Shown: positions 17,119 to 27,028 of the stretch, piece after piece
Layout: every line of letters begins with the position of its first letter
How positions within the stretch are numbered: the stretch's first letter is position 1
NCBI RefSeq assembly: GCF_002954775.1
Contig: NZ_PJME01000042.1
Coordinates: 1-64,000 of the forward strand
Source: Streptomyces geranii
GTDB taxonomy: Bacteria > Actinomycetota > Actinomycetes > Streptomycetales > Streptomycetaceae
Length of the DNA: 64,000 nt
Direction of reading: 5' to 3'
Made by a program: the position numbers and the translations under genes
The notes under the pieces: model-generated
Database searches by the model: none
Told to the model about the DNA's origin: nothing
Seen by the model: only the letters and a program-made list of their open reading frames with translations

Positions 17119-17403
17119 GCGCAGTTCCCCGCGCCCCTGAAAATCAGGTCGTCGTTTGGCTGCGGGCCCGGTGGGGGCTGGCCGCGCAGTTCCCCGCGCC
17201 CCTTAGGCCCGTTGCAGCTGCCGCAGTTCAGGGGCGCGAGGAACTGCGCGACCAGCTCCCACAGGCCCGCACCCAAGTGACGAGGGTCAGCCGGGCTTTT
17301 GAGGGGCGCGAGGAACTGCGCGCTCAGCCCCCACCGCCCCGCACCCAGGCGACGAGGGTCAGCCGGGCTTTTCAGGGGCGCGGGGAACTGCGCGACCAGC
17401 CCC
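17119..17403. repeat. Cluster of five GGGGCGCGGGGAACTGCGCG elements
   Basis: Five copies of a 20-28-bp element occur in this gap, at about 17119, 17181, 17229, 17301 and 17372. The first two are inverted relative to the last three, so they can fold into long hairpins. Most copies carry variants of '(G)ACCAGCCCCCACC...GCCCGCA' on the same side. Spacing is irregular (47-72 bp), unlike CRISPR. Further copies are at 52300 and 58041. The gap 17082-17458 holds no gene. The elements may end transcription of the converging CNNM and AAA+ genes. Confidence 0.8.
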
Positions 17404-17458
17404 ACCGGGCCCGCACCCGACCAGCGACCCCCGCCTCCTCGCCCCCGCCCCCCGTCGC

Positions 17459-19324
17459 TCACATCGCCGACGGATCCTGAGGCCCCCGCCCCGACAGAAC
17501 CTCCCCGTACGCCTGCATCAGATCCGGCAGACGCAACGTCGACAAGTCATCCCTCGTCAGCATCCCCGGATACACCGACAGCCGCAGATCCCGATACGCA
17601 CAGCTCTTCTCGTACAGCGTCCGCAGGAACCGCCCGTTCCCCAGCTCGTCGATCCACCCCTGCTCCACCACATGCCCGGCGATCGAGCGCAGCTCGTCCA
17701 GCGCCTCCTCGTCCCACACATCCCCGTTCTCCGCCGCCAACACCTCCCCGATGGAGGTCAGTTCGAGCGGCCGGTACGAGGGGAAGTCGACGCGGGTGGT
17801 GAAGCGGGACGACAGTCCCGGGTTCGCGGCCAGCAGGCGGTCCATGCCCTCCGGGTAGCCCGCCAGGATCACCACCAGGTGGTCCCGGTTGTCCTCCGCC
17901 CGCTTCAGCAGCACCTGCAACGCCTCGTCCCCGTACGCATCCCCCTTGCCGTAACCGGAGTTGGACAGCGAATACGCCTCGTCGACGAACAACACGCCCC
18001 CGATCGCGGAGTCGATCAGCTCGTTCGCCTTCACCGCCGTCTGGCCGAGATACTCGCCCACCAGGTCCGCCCGCTGCGCCTCCACCAGGTGGTCGCCGCC
18101 GAGCAGCCCGAGCGCGTAGAACACCCGGCCCAGGATGCGTGCCACCGTCGTCTTGCCGGTGCCCGACGGGCCCGAGAAGACGAAGTGCCGCTTCGGCGGC
18201 TGGACCGGCAGCCCCTGCCCCGCCCGCAGTCGCGCCATGTTCAACTGGGCCGAGAGCGCCTTCACTTGGCGCTTCACCGGCTCCAGGCCCACCATCCGCT
18301 CCAGCTCCGCCAGAGCTTCCTCCAGCAGCGCCGGGTCGGTCGGGCCGGTCGGCAGCGGCTGTACCGGCAGCCCCGCCTTCTCCCGCACCGAGTCCGTCGC
18401 CGACGGCAACGGCGCTCCGGGCGGCGGGAGTTCGGGTTCCGACAGCTTCAGGTCGCGGCCCTCGCCGCCGAACAGGGGGTCGATGCCGTCCGGGCTCTCC
18501 AGCAGCTCCTGCCCGAGGCCGGTGAGCGTGATCGCCGCGAGGTCGGCCGCCTCGTCGTACCCGTCGCCCTCGGAGATCGCCGCGAGCCGCGCCGAGGTGT
18601 CCATGAACGCGGGGTCGACGCGGTGCACCGCCCGGTAGAGGGGGAGTGCCGCCGCCGAGCGGCCGGTGCCCTCGTGGGCCCGCGCCAGCCAGTACCGCAG
18701 CTCCTTGCGCTGCGGCTGCTCGCTGCGACAGCGCATCAGCGCCGCCGACAGCAAGGGCTCCGCCTGGCCGTACATCTCCAGGCGTACCCGGGCCATGCCG
18801 CCGAACAGGCCCGCCTCGATGCCCAGCATGGCGTCGTTGATCAACGGGTCGGTGTGCCGGACCAGTTGCTCCCAGTCCTTGACGAGATACGCGCGGCACG
18901 CGTGCAGGAAGCGGACCTGCGGGTCGGTGTCCACCGGCGGCAGCCCCGCCAACGCCCGGTCCAGCTCGGGCACATGGCGGCCGTCCAGCCAGTGCGAGGC
19001 GTGCGCGAGCAGCAGGTCGCGCGGGCTTTCGAGCACCGGCTGCACCCACCAGCCCAGCCAGTACCAGGAGTTGAGGGTCCGGCGGTGACGCGAGCGCTGC
19101 TCCCCGAAGCGCTCCCGGTGCCGGAACATCCGTAGCAGCGCGGTCGTCGTGTCGACGCGCAGCGCGTGCAGTCCGAGCCAGCCGTCGGCCATCCCGGGAT
19201 CGATCCGCACCGCGGTGCGGAACTCCTCCTCCGCCTGCGGATAGGCGCCCATCGTGTAGGCGTCCACACCTCGCAGCCAGGCGAGGTCGGCCGGGGCCTC
19301 GGGGCCCTGCGTGCCGAAGTCCAT
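17459..19324 (-). CDS. EccA-like AAA+ ATPase (CbbX/CfxQ family)
   Basis: A 621-aa protein. Residues 1-300 are a helical TPR-like region, and 330-600 a CbxX/CfxQ AAA+ module. Walker A is GPSGTGKT at 385-392, Walker B is VLFVDEAY at 444-451, and SRFTTRVDFPSY carries the arginine finger region. The order TPR plus CbbX-type AAA matches EccA of type VII (ESX) secretion. No other ESX gene is in the window, so this is an orphan or serves a distant locus. The ATG at 19324 has GGGGGA 6 bases upstream; GTG 19336 is possible. Confidence 0.8.
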   Translation of the reverse strand: MDFGTQGPEAPADLAWLRGVDAYTMGAYPQAEEEFRTAVRIDPGMADGWLGLHALRVDTTTALLRMFRHRERFGEQRSRHRRTLNSWYWLGWWVQPVLESPRDLLLAHASHWLDGRHVPELDRALAGLPPVDTDPQVRFLHACRAYLVKDWEQLVRHTDPLINDAMLGIEAGLFGGMARVRLEMYGQAEPLLSAALMRCRSEQPQRKELRYWLARAHEGTGRSAAALPLYRAVHRVDPAFMDTSARLAAISEGDGYDEAADLAAITLTGLGQELLESPDGIDPLFGGEGRDLKLSEPELPPPGAPLPSATDSVREKAGLPVQPLPTGPTDPALLEEALAELERMVGLEPVKRQVKALSAQLNMARLRAGQGLPVQPPKRHFVFSGPSGTGKTTVARILGRVFYALGLLGGDHLVEAQRADLVGEYLGQTAVKANELIDSAIGGVLFVDEAYSLSNSGYGKGDAYGDEALQVLLKRAEDNRDHLVVILAGYPEGMDRLLAANPGLSSRFTTRVDFPSYRPLELTSIGEVLAAENGDVWDEEALDELRSIAGHVVEQGWIDELGNGRFLRTLYEKSCAYRDLRLSVYPGMLTRDDLSTLRLPDLMQAYGEVLSGRGPQDPSAM

Positions 19325-19603
19325 CACGTCCCCCACAAACCGTGCCCCCGATTGCCTCTCCGACAGGCCGGTGCCCGTCGGCAGCTTGGTCGAACCGCTG
19401 TGCCGCGGACGGGAGTTGCAACGGTGCGCAGAGCAGCCGTCCGAGTCGCACCGAGGGCATCGTACCTGCGCCGAAGGTGCCCGCAGCAGGGTGCCGCACG
19501 GGACGTTTTACGAGGTGGGAGCAGATGGGGCGCACTCGGCGCGGTCACCGAGGGTGAGCGAATCGCGCCCAGTGACGGCCGGAAAACGGGGCGCGGGCAG
19601 AAC

Positions 19604-19639
19604 GAAGCCCCCGATCACGGGGGAACAACCGGGGGCTTC
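19604..19639 (-). terminator. Terminator hairpin after the kinase gene
   Basis: GAAGCCCCCG (19604-19613) pairs with CGGGGGCTTC (19630-19639); the loop is 16 bases. It lies 117 bp downstream of the minus-strand kinase gene and 280 bp before the AAA+ start. This is the common Streptomyces terminator form. Confidence 0.65.
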
Positions 19640-19663
19640 GCGACTGCGGGCGGCTTCGAAACG

Positions 19664-19739
19664 GCCGCACATTGAGAACGTAAGACCTGTACGGCCAGTC
19701 GGTCAAGCCGAGTTGAGGCCCTCAAGCGAGTTGTGCGGC
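19664..19739 (-). other. Structured region in the kinase 3' flank
   Basis: GCCGCACA (19664-19671) and TGTGCGGC (19732-19739) form an 8-bp closing stem over 60 bases. Inside is a TTGAG-GCC-CTCAA hairpin (19713-19725). The size recalls a tRNA, but there is no TTCGA T-loop and no anticodon arm, so a tRNA is excluded. It could be a 3'-UTR-derived small RNA ending at the terminator at 19604. The rest of the 19325-19755 gap shows no gene. Confidence 0.3.
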
Positions 19740-19755
19740 AAGGGTCTTCACAAGT

Positions 19756-20409
19756 TCAGCACACAGCCGACGGCCCGTCACGGTGCGTGAGAATCTGGTC
19801 TGATCCAACAGTCCCGGCAGGCCCCGGCAGCACCTTGTACCCCTCGCGGCACTGCCGTACCAGGAGGTCGGCGAACGGACGCGAGGGGTCCGCGGCGAAG
19901 TGCCGACGCTCCGCGCCGACCCACCCGGCCCAGAACTCGCTCTGGCCCGCCCCGTCCCGCGACCGCCCGCGCGTCCAGGCCTCCTCCTCGGCCAGTTCCA
20001 TCCACAGCAGCCGCGCCAGGAACGGCCGCACCGCGTGCCGCCCGGCCCCGACGCCCTCCACCAGCACCACGGGCGCGGCGGGGAGCGTCCGGGGCGGGCC
20101 GAAGCGCCGGGACACCCAGTCGTAGGGGGCGTAGGAGGCGTTCTCGCCGCGCGACAGGGGTTCGGTCACCTGGCTGAGCAGGCGTTCCGTCCACTCGAAC
20201 AGTTCTTCGTGGGTCGCGAGGTCGTCGAGGTGCAGCACCGGTGCCCCGCCGAGAGCAGTGGCCAGCCGCCCGGTGAACGTGGTCTTCCCGGACCCCGCGT
20301 GTCCGTCGACGGCGATCAGCCGGACGGGGCCGCAGGAGGGCGGCAGCCGGCGCAGGGTGCGTACGAGGTCGTGGATGGCGGGTCCCGGAGGGCGATCGGA
20401 TTCGGACAT
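19756..20409 (-). CDS. Uridine-kinase-like P-loop kinase
   Basis: A 217-aa cytoplasmic P-loop protein. Walker A is AVDGHAGSGKTTF near residues 33-45, followed by the substrate segment LHLDDLATHEEL and VVLVEGVGAGR. This matches the actinobacterial 'uridine kinase' family of the nucleoside/phosphoribulokinase type. The natural substrate is unproven. The start at 20409 is chosen from the domain; ATG 20424 is possible and neither has a strong ribosome site. Confidence 0.75.
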   Translation of the reverse strand: MSESDRPPGPAIHDLVRTLRRLPPSCGPVRLIAVDGHAGSGKTTFTGRLATALGGAPVLHLDDLATHEELFEWTERLLSQVTEPLSRGENASYAPYDWVSRRFGPPRTLPAAPVVLVEGVGAGRHAVRPFLARLLWMELAEEEAWTRGRSRDGAGQSEFWAGWVGAERRHFAADPSRPFADLLVRQCREGYKVLPGPAGTVGSDQILTHRDGPSAVC

Positions 20410-20602
20410 ATTGGCAGGGATCATTCTAGGGACCGGCCGGGTGCCGCTGCCGTCGGTGCCCCGGATCGCGCCAATGGTCGAGACCAATATTCCTGGGCGT
20501 GGCACGGCCTCGGGTGCTGGCAGGAGCAGGTCACCGGCGGTCATAGTGGGCCCAATCCGTGCACTGTCGTGCCCGTCTAGGACACCTGGGGGTCACCCGC
20601 CC

Positions 20603-21967
20603 ATGAGCAGAGCCGAACAGCCGTCCCGCAGAACCGTGCTCACCGCGGCGGTGGCCGCGGCCGTCGCGGGCAGCGCGGGCCCGGCCACCGCCGACATCCC
20701 GGACGCGACCGGCCGCGACGCCGAGGCCGACCCCGTCCGCACAGTGGACAACCGCGCCTGGACCTCGTACGCGGACTGGTGCACCGGCACCCGCAAGGGT
20801 GCCCGTGCCGTCGCCGGTACGCGGCCCGGCGTCGTGATCGGCACGCCGGTAGGCAAGATTGACTACACCGACCCGCACACCGGGAGGACGGCGGCCTGGG
20901 AGTACGCGACCTGGACCTCCCTCACCCACCGCCTCGCGGTGCCCGCCACCGAGGTCATCGCCTCCTGGAACGCCCGCACCCCGGCCGGCACCTGGCTCCA
21001 GGTCGAGCTGACCGGCACGTACTCCGACGGCACCACGACGCCCTGGTACGTGCTCGGCCGCTGGGCCTCCGGCGACCAGGACATCAAGCGGACCTCCGTC
21101 GACGACCAGACCGACGGCAAGAGCACCGTCTGGACGGACACCCTCGCGATCGACGACCCGGCGACGGGCCTGCGTCTGGTCTCGTACCGGCTGCGCCTGA
21201 CCCTCTACCGCAAGCCGGGCACCACGGCCACGCCCACCGTCTGGCGCGTCGGCGCGATGGGCTCCGACGTCCCGGACCGCTTCACCGTGCCCGCCTCGAC
21301 GCCCGGCCCCGCCAGGGAGCTGCTGGTCCCGCGCTACTCGCAGGAGATCCACACCGGCCAGTACCCCGAGTACGACAACGGCGGCGAGGCCTGGTGCAGC
21401 CCCACCTCCTCGCAGATGATCATCGAGTACTGGGGCCGGAAGCCCACCGCGCAGCAACTCGCCTGGGTCGACCCGGCCTACGCCGACCCCCAGGTGTGCC
21501 ACGCGGCCCGCTTCACCTACGACTTCCAGTACGGCGGCTGCGGCAACTGGCCGTTCAACGCGGCCTACGCGGCGACCTACCCGGACCTCCAGGGCGTGGT
21601 CACCCGGCTCGGCTCGCTCACCGACCTGGAGACGCTGATCGCGGCCGGTGTCCCGGCCATAACGTCCCAGTCGTTCCTCAAGACCGAGCTGACCGGGGCG
21701 GGTTACGGCACCTCCGGCCATCTGATGACGGTGATCGGCTTCACCGCCGACGGTGACGTGATCGCCAACGACCCGTTCTCGGCGAGCAACGAGGCCGTGC
21801 GCCGGGTCTACGCGCGGCGGGAGTTCGAGAACATCTGGCTGCGGACCAAGCGGTACAACGCGAGCGGCAAGGTCGTCTCCGGCACCGGCGGCGTCTGCTA
21901 CCTGTACTTCCCGGCCCGCCCGATCGCCGCCCAGCTGGCCGCGCTCGCGGCGGTGGGCGTGCGCTGA
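20603..21967 (+). CDS. Secreted C39-like cysteine peptidase
   Basis: A 454-aa exported protein. The N-terminus SRRTVLTAAVAAAVAGSAG is a twin-arginine signal, with likely cleavage near ATA-DI at residue 30. Residues 45-220 are a beta-rich region. Residues 238-430 are a C39-like papain fold: Cys265 in GGEAWCSPTSSQM, His373 in GHLMTVIGF and Asn389/Asp390 in VIANDPF. Unlike bacteriocin-processing C39 domains it is free-standing and secreted, with no ABC transporter nearby. The target (peptide or peptidoglycan amide) is unknown. Confidence 0.8.
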   Translation: MSRAEQPSRRTVLTAAVAAAVAGSAGPATADIPDATGRDAEADPVRTVDNRAWTSYADWCTGTRKGARAVAGTRPGVVIGTPVGKIDYTDPHTGRTAAWEYATWTSLTHRLAVPATEVIASWNARTPAGTWLQVELTGTYSDGTTTPWYVLGRWASGDQDIKRTSVDDQTDGKSTVWTDTLAIDDPATGLRLVSYRLRLTLYRKPGTTATPTVWRVGAMGSDVPDRFTVPASTPGPARELLVPRYSQEIHTGQYPEYDNGGEAWCSPTSSQMIIEYWGRKPTAQQLAWVDPAYADPQVCHAARFTYDFQYGGCGNWPFNAAYAATYPDLQGVVTRLGSLTDLETLIAAGVPAITSQSFLKTELTGAGYGTSGHLMTVIGFTADGDVIANDPFSASNEAVRRVYARREFENIWLRTKRYNASGKVVSGTGGVCYLYFPARPIAAQLAALAAVGVR

Positions 21968-22119
21968 CCACCGGGAGCGTGCGGCGGCCCCCGGGAGACC
22001 GGGGGCCGTCCGTTTCCGGCCGGATGTGACCAAGGTCTCCGCCGGGAAACCCCCGATGAATGGCAAGGTGGACAGAACGGTGGGGGGAGTCCATCGCACA
22101 CCGACCTCAGCGAGATGCC

Positions 22120-22263
22120 ATGACCGCGAGCACTGCCGCAGCCCCCGTCCGCACCCGTACCGGCGGTCCCCAGGAGGACGGCCCGAAGATCTTCGAGCAC
22201 GTCATGGGCTGGACCTTCGTGGTCGTGCTCGCCATGCTCGTCGCCCAGCTCGGCCTGCTCTGA
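22120..22263 (+). CDS. 47-aa SCO1431-family membrane protein
   Basis: A short protein with a polar N-terminus (MTASTAAAPVRTRTGGP) and one C-terminal hydrophobic helix (GWTFVVVLAMLVAQLGLL). I recognise it as the SCO1431-type small membrane protein of Streptomyces, of unknown function. ATG 22120 is chosen because the family begins with MT; an in-frame ATG at 22060 would add 20 unconserved residues. It lies between the secreted peptidase and a TetR gene. Confidence 0.65.
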   Translation: MTASTAAAPVRTRTGGPQEDGPKIFEHVMGWTFVVVLAMLVAQLGLL

Positions 22264-22382
22264 TCCGGTGCGGTCCGCCCCGGATCGGGTGCCGATGCCC
22301 TCGATCGGAGTCGAACGTGCAGCTGGCTCCGGTCTGCCATACTTCGGATGTCCCGCCCGCAGTTGGAGACCAGGGCCCCGAA

Positions 22383-23042
22383 TTGAACAGTAGTAGACAG
22401 CCTGCCGCCGAACGCCCGCGGGCCCGCGGCACCGACCGTTCCCTGGCGCGTCGCGCCGAACTCATCGCCATCGGGCGGAAGTTGTTCGCCGACCGGTCGT
22501 ACGACGCACTGTCGATGGACGACATCGCCCGCCAGGCACAGGTCGCCAAAGGGCTGATCTACTACTACTTCCAGTCGAAGCGCGGCTACTACCTGGCCAT
22601 CGTCGAGGACTCGGTCGCCGATCTGGTCACCTTCGCGTCCAGCGGTCTCGACCACGCCCCCGTGGACCGGGTGCACCGCACCATGGACGCCTACCTCCGC
22701 TTCGCCGAGCACAACCAGGCCGCCTACCGCACCATCGTCAGCGGCGGCGTCGGCTTCGACGCCGAGGTGCACGCCATCCGGGACGGCGTGCGCGAGGCGA
22801 TCGTCGCGACCATCGCCGAGGGCGCGTACGGCAGACAGGACATCGGCCCGCTGGCCCGCATGGGCCTGTTCGGCTGGGTGTGCAGCGTGGAGGGCGCCAC
22901 CCTCGACTGGATCGACCGCCCCCAGCTCTCCCGCGACACCATGCGCGAACTCCTCGTGAAGATGCTGGGCGGCGCCCTGCGCGCCATCGAGGAACTCGAC
23001 CCGGCCTACGTGACACCGGAACCGGCCCGCCGCGACAACTGA
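22383..23042 (+). CDS. TetR-family transcriptional regulator
   Basis: A 219-aa regulator. The HTH is at about residues 20-65 (MDDIARQAQVAKGLIYYYFQS), and the ligand domain is all-helical. The start is uncertain. The frame is open from 22026, but no ATG fits near the domain. TTG 22383, with GGAG 14 bases upstream, gives a normal TetR length. Targets are not evident; the small membrane protein and the peptidase upstream are the nearest candidates. It converges on the chitinase with a shared hairpin terminator. Confidence 0.8.
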   Translation: MNSSRQPAAERPRARGTDRSLARRAELIAIGRKLFADRSYDALSMDDIARQAQVAKGLIYYYFQSKRGYYLAIVEDSVADLVTFASSGLDHAPVDRVHRTMDAYLRFAEHNQAAYRTIVSGGVGFDAEVHAIRDGVREAIVATIAEGAYGRQDIGPLARMGLFGWVCSVEGATLDWIDRPQLSRDTMRELLVKMLGGALRAIEELDPAYVTPEPARRDN

Positions 23043-23082
23043 CGCCAGCGCGAGGGCAGATCGACGCCGGACCGACGGCAGC

Positions 23083-23111
23083 GGGGGCGGAAGCTCGTGG
23101 CTCCCGCCCCC
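23083..23111. terminator. Bidirectional terminator, TetR / chitinase
   Basis: GGGGGCGG (23083-23090) and CCGCCCCC (23104-23111) pair, and AGC/GCT extend the stem across one mismatch to a TCGTG loop. It lies in the 88-bp gap between two converging genes. Confidence 0.7.
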
Positions 23112-23130
23112 GACCACCCTCCGGGTGCGC

Positions 23131-24399
<1,269 letters not shown>

Positions 24400-24458
24400 C
24401 GAGCTGTCTCCTCGGAGGGGAGGGGAGCGTGGGGGAGGTGATGTCCGGAACTGCGGGC

Positions 24459-24502
24459 ACAGTAGGTGGACTAGACCAGTACGGTCAATGGTTCGGACCA
24501 AT
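24459..24502 (-). promoter_or_regulatory. Chitinase promoter with two dre-like operators
   Basis: On the minus strand -35 is TTGACC (24483-24488), the spacer is 18 bases and -10 is TACTGT (24459-24464). One 16-bp dre-like site fills 24465-24480, inside the spacer (ACTGGTCTAGTCCACC). A second, ATTGGTCCGAACCATT, covers 24487-24502 just upstream and overlaps -35. Both fit the DasR consensus A(C/G)TGGTCTAGACCA(C/G)T and the known 12-bp direct repeat of chitinase promoters. Their centres are 22 bp apart, two helical turns. Confidence 0.75.
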
Positions 24503-24720
24503 TTCCGGTCAAGTCGACTGCCCCGGAATGTGATCGAATAAACGGTCGTTAACCGGTGACGCGGTGCCGCCGATCGGGCATACTCGCAGCTCCACAGCCG
24601 TTCGCCGACCGCTTCCGTGACCCGGAAGGGCCAGCATCGGCCGTGACCAGTGAGACCGGCGGACGCCCCCTACTCGGGCGCGCGTGTGCCGTCGCGCCCG
24701 ACAGGGAGGAGAGCGTCGAC

Positions 24721-25893
24721 ATGCCCGACCACGCCCCGCAGCCGGTGGACCGTCAACTGCCCACGGACGAGGCCCGGGACCTGATCTCGCTCGTCCGGGA
24801 CATCGCCCAGCGCGAGATCGCCCCGAAGGCGGCCGAGGAGGAGGACGCCGGACGCTTCCCGCGCGAAGTCTTCGCCCTGCTCTCGGAGTCGGGGCTGCTC
24901 GGCCTCCCGTACTCCGCCGAACACGGCGGCGGGGACCAGCCGTACGAGGTCTACCTCCAGGTCCTCGAAGAGCTGGCCGCGGCCCGTCTCACCGTCGGAC
25001 TCGGCGCCAGCGTGCACACCCTGTCCTGCCATGCCCTGGCGAGCTACGGCACCAAGGAGCAGCAGGCCGAACACCTGCCCGCGATGCTCGGCGGCGGCCT
25101 CCTCGGCGCGTACTGCCTCTCCGAGCCCGCGTCCGGCTCCGACGCCGCCTCGCTCAGCACGAAGGCCGTCCGGGACGGCGAGGACTGGGTCCTCACTGGC
25201 ACCAAGGCCTGGATCACGCACGGCGGCATCGCCGACTTCTACACGGTCATGGCGCGCACCGGCGAGGACGGCCCGCGCGGCATCACCGCGTTCCTGGCCC
25301 CCGGTGACGCGGCCGGGCTCAACGCCTCGGCGCCGGAACGGAAGATGGGCATGAAGGGCTCACCCACCGCCCAGGTCAACTTCGACGGGGTCCGGCTGGC
25401 GGCCGGCCGGCGCATCGGCGAGGAGGGGCAGGGCTTCGCGATCGCACTGTCCGCGCTCGACTCGGGGCGGCTCGGCATCGCGGCCTGCGCGATCGGCCTG
25501 GCCCAGGCGGCACTTGACGAGGCGGTGGCCTACGCGACCGGGCGCAGGCAGTTCGGCCGGCCGATCTCCGACTTCCAGGGGCTGCGCTTCCTGCTCGCGG
25601 ACATGGCCACGCAGATCGAGGCGGGCCGCGCGCTGTACCTCGCGGCGGCACGGCTGCGGGACGCGGGCCAGCCGTTCGCCAAGCAGGCCGCGATGGCCAA
25701 ACTCCTGTGCACCGACGCGGCGATGAAGGTCACCACGGACGCGGTCCAGGTGCTCGGGGGGTACGGCTACACTGCGGACTTCCCCGTGGAGCGCTACATG
25801 CGCGAGGCGAAGGTCCTGCAGATCGTCGAGGGCACCAACCAGATCCAGCGGATGGTCATCGCCCGTCACCTCGCGGGTCCGGAGACCCGCTGA
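24721..25893 (+). CDS. Acyl-CoA dehydrogenase
   Basis: A 390-aa FAD-dependent acyl-CoA dehydrogenase. The two signature regions are AYCLSEPASGSDAASL near residue 137 and QVLGGYGYTADFPVERYMRE near 345, and the catalytic-base region EGTNQIQRMVIARHL is at the C-terminus. Full-length compared with the family. ATG 24721 follows GGGAGGAGAG; a longer reading from 24556 would add residues without conservation. Chain-length preference cannot be read. Its 3' end overlaps a small converging gene by 38 bp. Confidence 0.9.
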   Translation: MPDHAPQPVDRQLPTDEARDLISLVRDIAQREIAPKAAEEEDAGRFPREVFALLSESGLLGLPYSAEHGGGDQPYEVYLQVLEELAAARLTVGLGASVHTLSCHALASYGTKEQQAEHLPAMLGGGLLGAYCLSEPASGSDAASLSTKAVRDGEDWVLTGTKAWITHGGIADFYTVMARTGEDGPRGITAFLAPGDAAGLNASAPERKMGMKGSPTAQVNFDGVRLAAGRRIGEEGQGFAIALSALDSGRLGIAACAIGLAQAALDEAVAYATGRRQFGRPISDFQGLRFLLADMATQIEAGRALYLAAARLRDAGQPFAKQAAMAKLLCTDAAMKVTTDAVQVLGGYGYTADFPVERYMREAKVLQIVEGTNQIQRMVIARHLAGPETR

Positions 25894-26143
25894 ACGGATC
25901 GACCACGATCCCGAGCCCGATCGGCGGCGCCGCGAGCCGGACCCACTCCGGGTCGTAGCGCCCCGGCAGGGTGCGGCCACGGTCGGCCCAAGTGCGCAGC
26001 AGGGCGCGGTAGATGGGCGGCTCGGGTGGCACGGGTGGAGCGATCGGGTTCGGCCGACGTCGCGGAACCGATTCTTCCGCGGCGGAGTCATAGTCGTAGG
26101 AGTGGCGCGGACGTCCCGGCGCCGCATACGTGGAGGTCGTCAT
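25856..26143 (-). CDS. Small Pro-rich hypothetical protein
   Basis: A 95-aa reading frame that I do not recognise by family. It has a Pro/Arg-rich N-terminal half (RRRPNPIAPPVPPEPP) and a more ordered C-terminal half (YRALLRTWADRGRTLPGRYDPEWVRL). Codon use is normal for the strand, and the W/Y-rich segment argues for a real protein. No membrane segment and no clear ribosome site. It converges with the acyl-CoA dehydrogenase and overlaps it by 38 bp. Confidence 0.5.
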   Translation of the reverse strand: MTTSTYAAPGRPRHSYDYDSAAEESVPRRRPNPIAPPVPPEPPIYRALLRTWADRGRTLPGRYDPEWVRLAAPPIGLGIVVDPFSGSPDPRGDGR

Positions 26144-26320
26144 GCCAGGGCAACGCGGTGACGGTCGTTCAGGTCACCGCGCCCCGGATTCGGCCCTGCG
26201 TTCGCGACGGGCCCCGCGAAGAGGCGCGCGCACTGAACCCGCACCACGGCGGCCTGCGAGCCAAGGTGCAGGGGCAGTCAGGAGAGACGAGCGGCTGCTC
26301 CCGGGCGGGAGCGGCGGCGC

Positions 26321-26761
26321 TCAGGCGGCGTCGCGCCGCATCACGGGGACCCGCATCGGGCGTGAGCCCGGGCCGCCGACGTGCGAGAAGGGCTGGGTCC
26401 GCCAGTCGAGTCCCTGCGGGAGCGTCAGCAGCAGGGCGGTGTGCTGCTCCTGGGGCTCCGCGGACTCGTCGTCCGCGGGCCGGGCGTCGGCCGCCGCTCG
26501 GCCCGTACCGGCGCAGACCGTGAGCCCGAACGGGTTCCACGGCGAGGCGCACAGCGCGTGCTCCGGGAGGACCTCCTCGTCGGCGAGCAGCGCGATTGGC
26601 TGCGCGCAGTCCGGGCAGACGACCCGGAACATCTCGAAGGTGTCGTAGTCGTCGAGTTCGTCGCCGTCGAGCGCGTCCGGTTCGACGCCCTCCGGCTCGG
26701 GTTCGATGACCAACTGGGGCCTCTTGGACGCGGTGCGACCAGGGCGCTTAAGACTCTGCAT
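26321..26761 (-). CDS. Hypothetical protein with Cys pair
   Basis: A 146-aa soluble protein. The N-terminus is acidic (EPEPEGVEPDALDGDELDDY); a zinc-ribbon-like half follows (RVVCPDCAQPIALLADEEVLPEHALCASPWNPFG) with CxxC near residues 49-52 and His/Cys near 67-70. The C-terminal part is disordered. GGGGGAG is 8 bases before ATG 26761. It is conserved-looking in Streptomyces style, but the function is unknown. The gap 26144-26320 upstream of the neighbouring gene holds nothing I can call. Confidence 0.65.
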   Translation of the reverse strand: MQSLKRPGRTASKRPQLVIEPEPEGVEPDALDGDELDDYDTFEMFRVVCPDCAQPIALLADEEVLPEHALCASPWNPFGLTVCAGTGRAAADARPADDESAEPQEQHTALLLTLPQGLDWRTQPFSHVGGPGSRPMRVPVMRRDAA

Positions 26762-27028
26762 GGGTTACTCCCCCTCGGGCTGGGCCGACCAGGCACTGCG
26801 GCCTCGGCCACAGCAAGCACTTCCCGCCCGGTCTCGGCGGTAATCACGAGACCATCACAGAGCCTGTTCGAGGCCTGTGGCGTTCGTCACATGCCGCTCG
26901 CAGGTGCCGGTGGCGATGCTTTTGTCCCTCATCCGGTTCACAGGACACTCCCAGGCACATCACGAACAGGGTATGACCTGCACCGCTCAGGTATCGGATG
27001 AGATCAACCGCCCTGTAGGTTCTCCGCC

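Noticed and set aside
17119..17403. CRISPR-like array
   Set aside because: Repeats are in both orientations, unequally spaced, and related copies occur elsewhere; no cas genes.
19664..19739. tRNA gene
   Set aside because: No T-loop, no D-loop consensus and no anticodon arm; only the outer stem resembles an acceptor stem.
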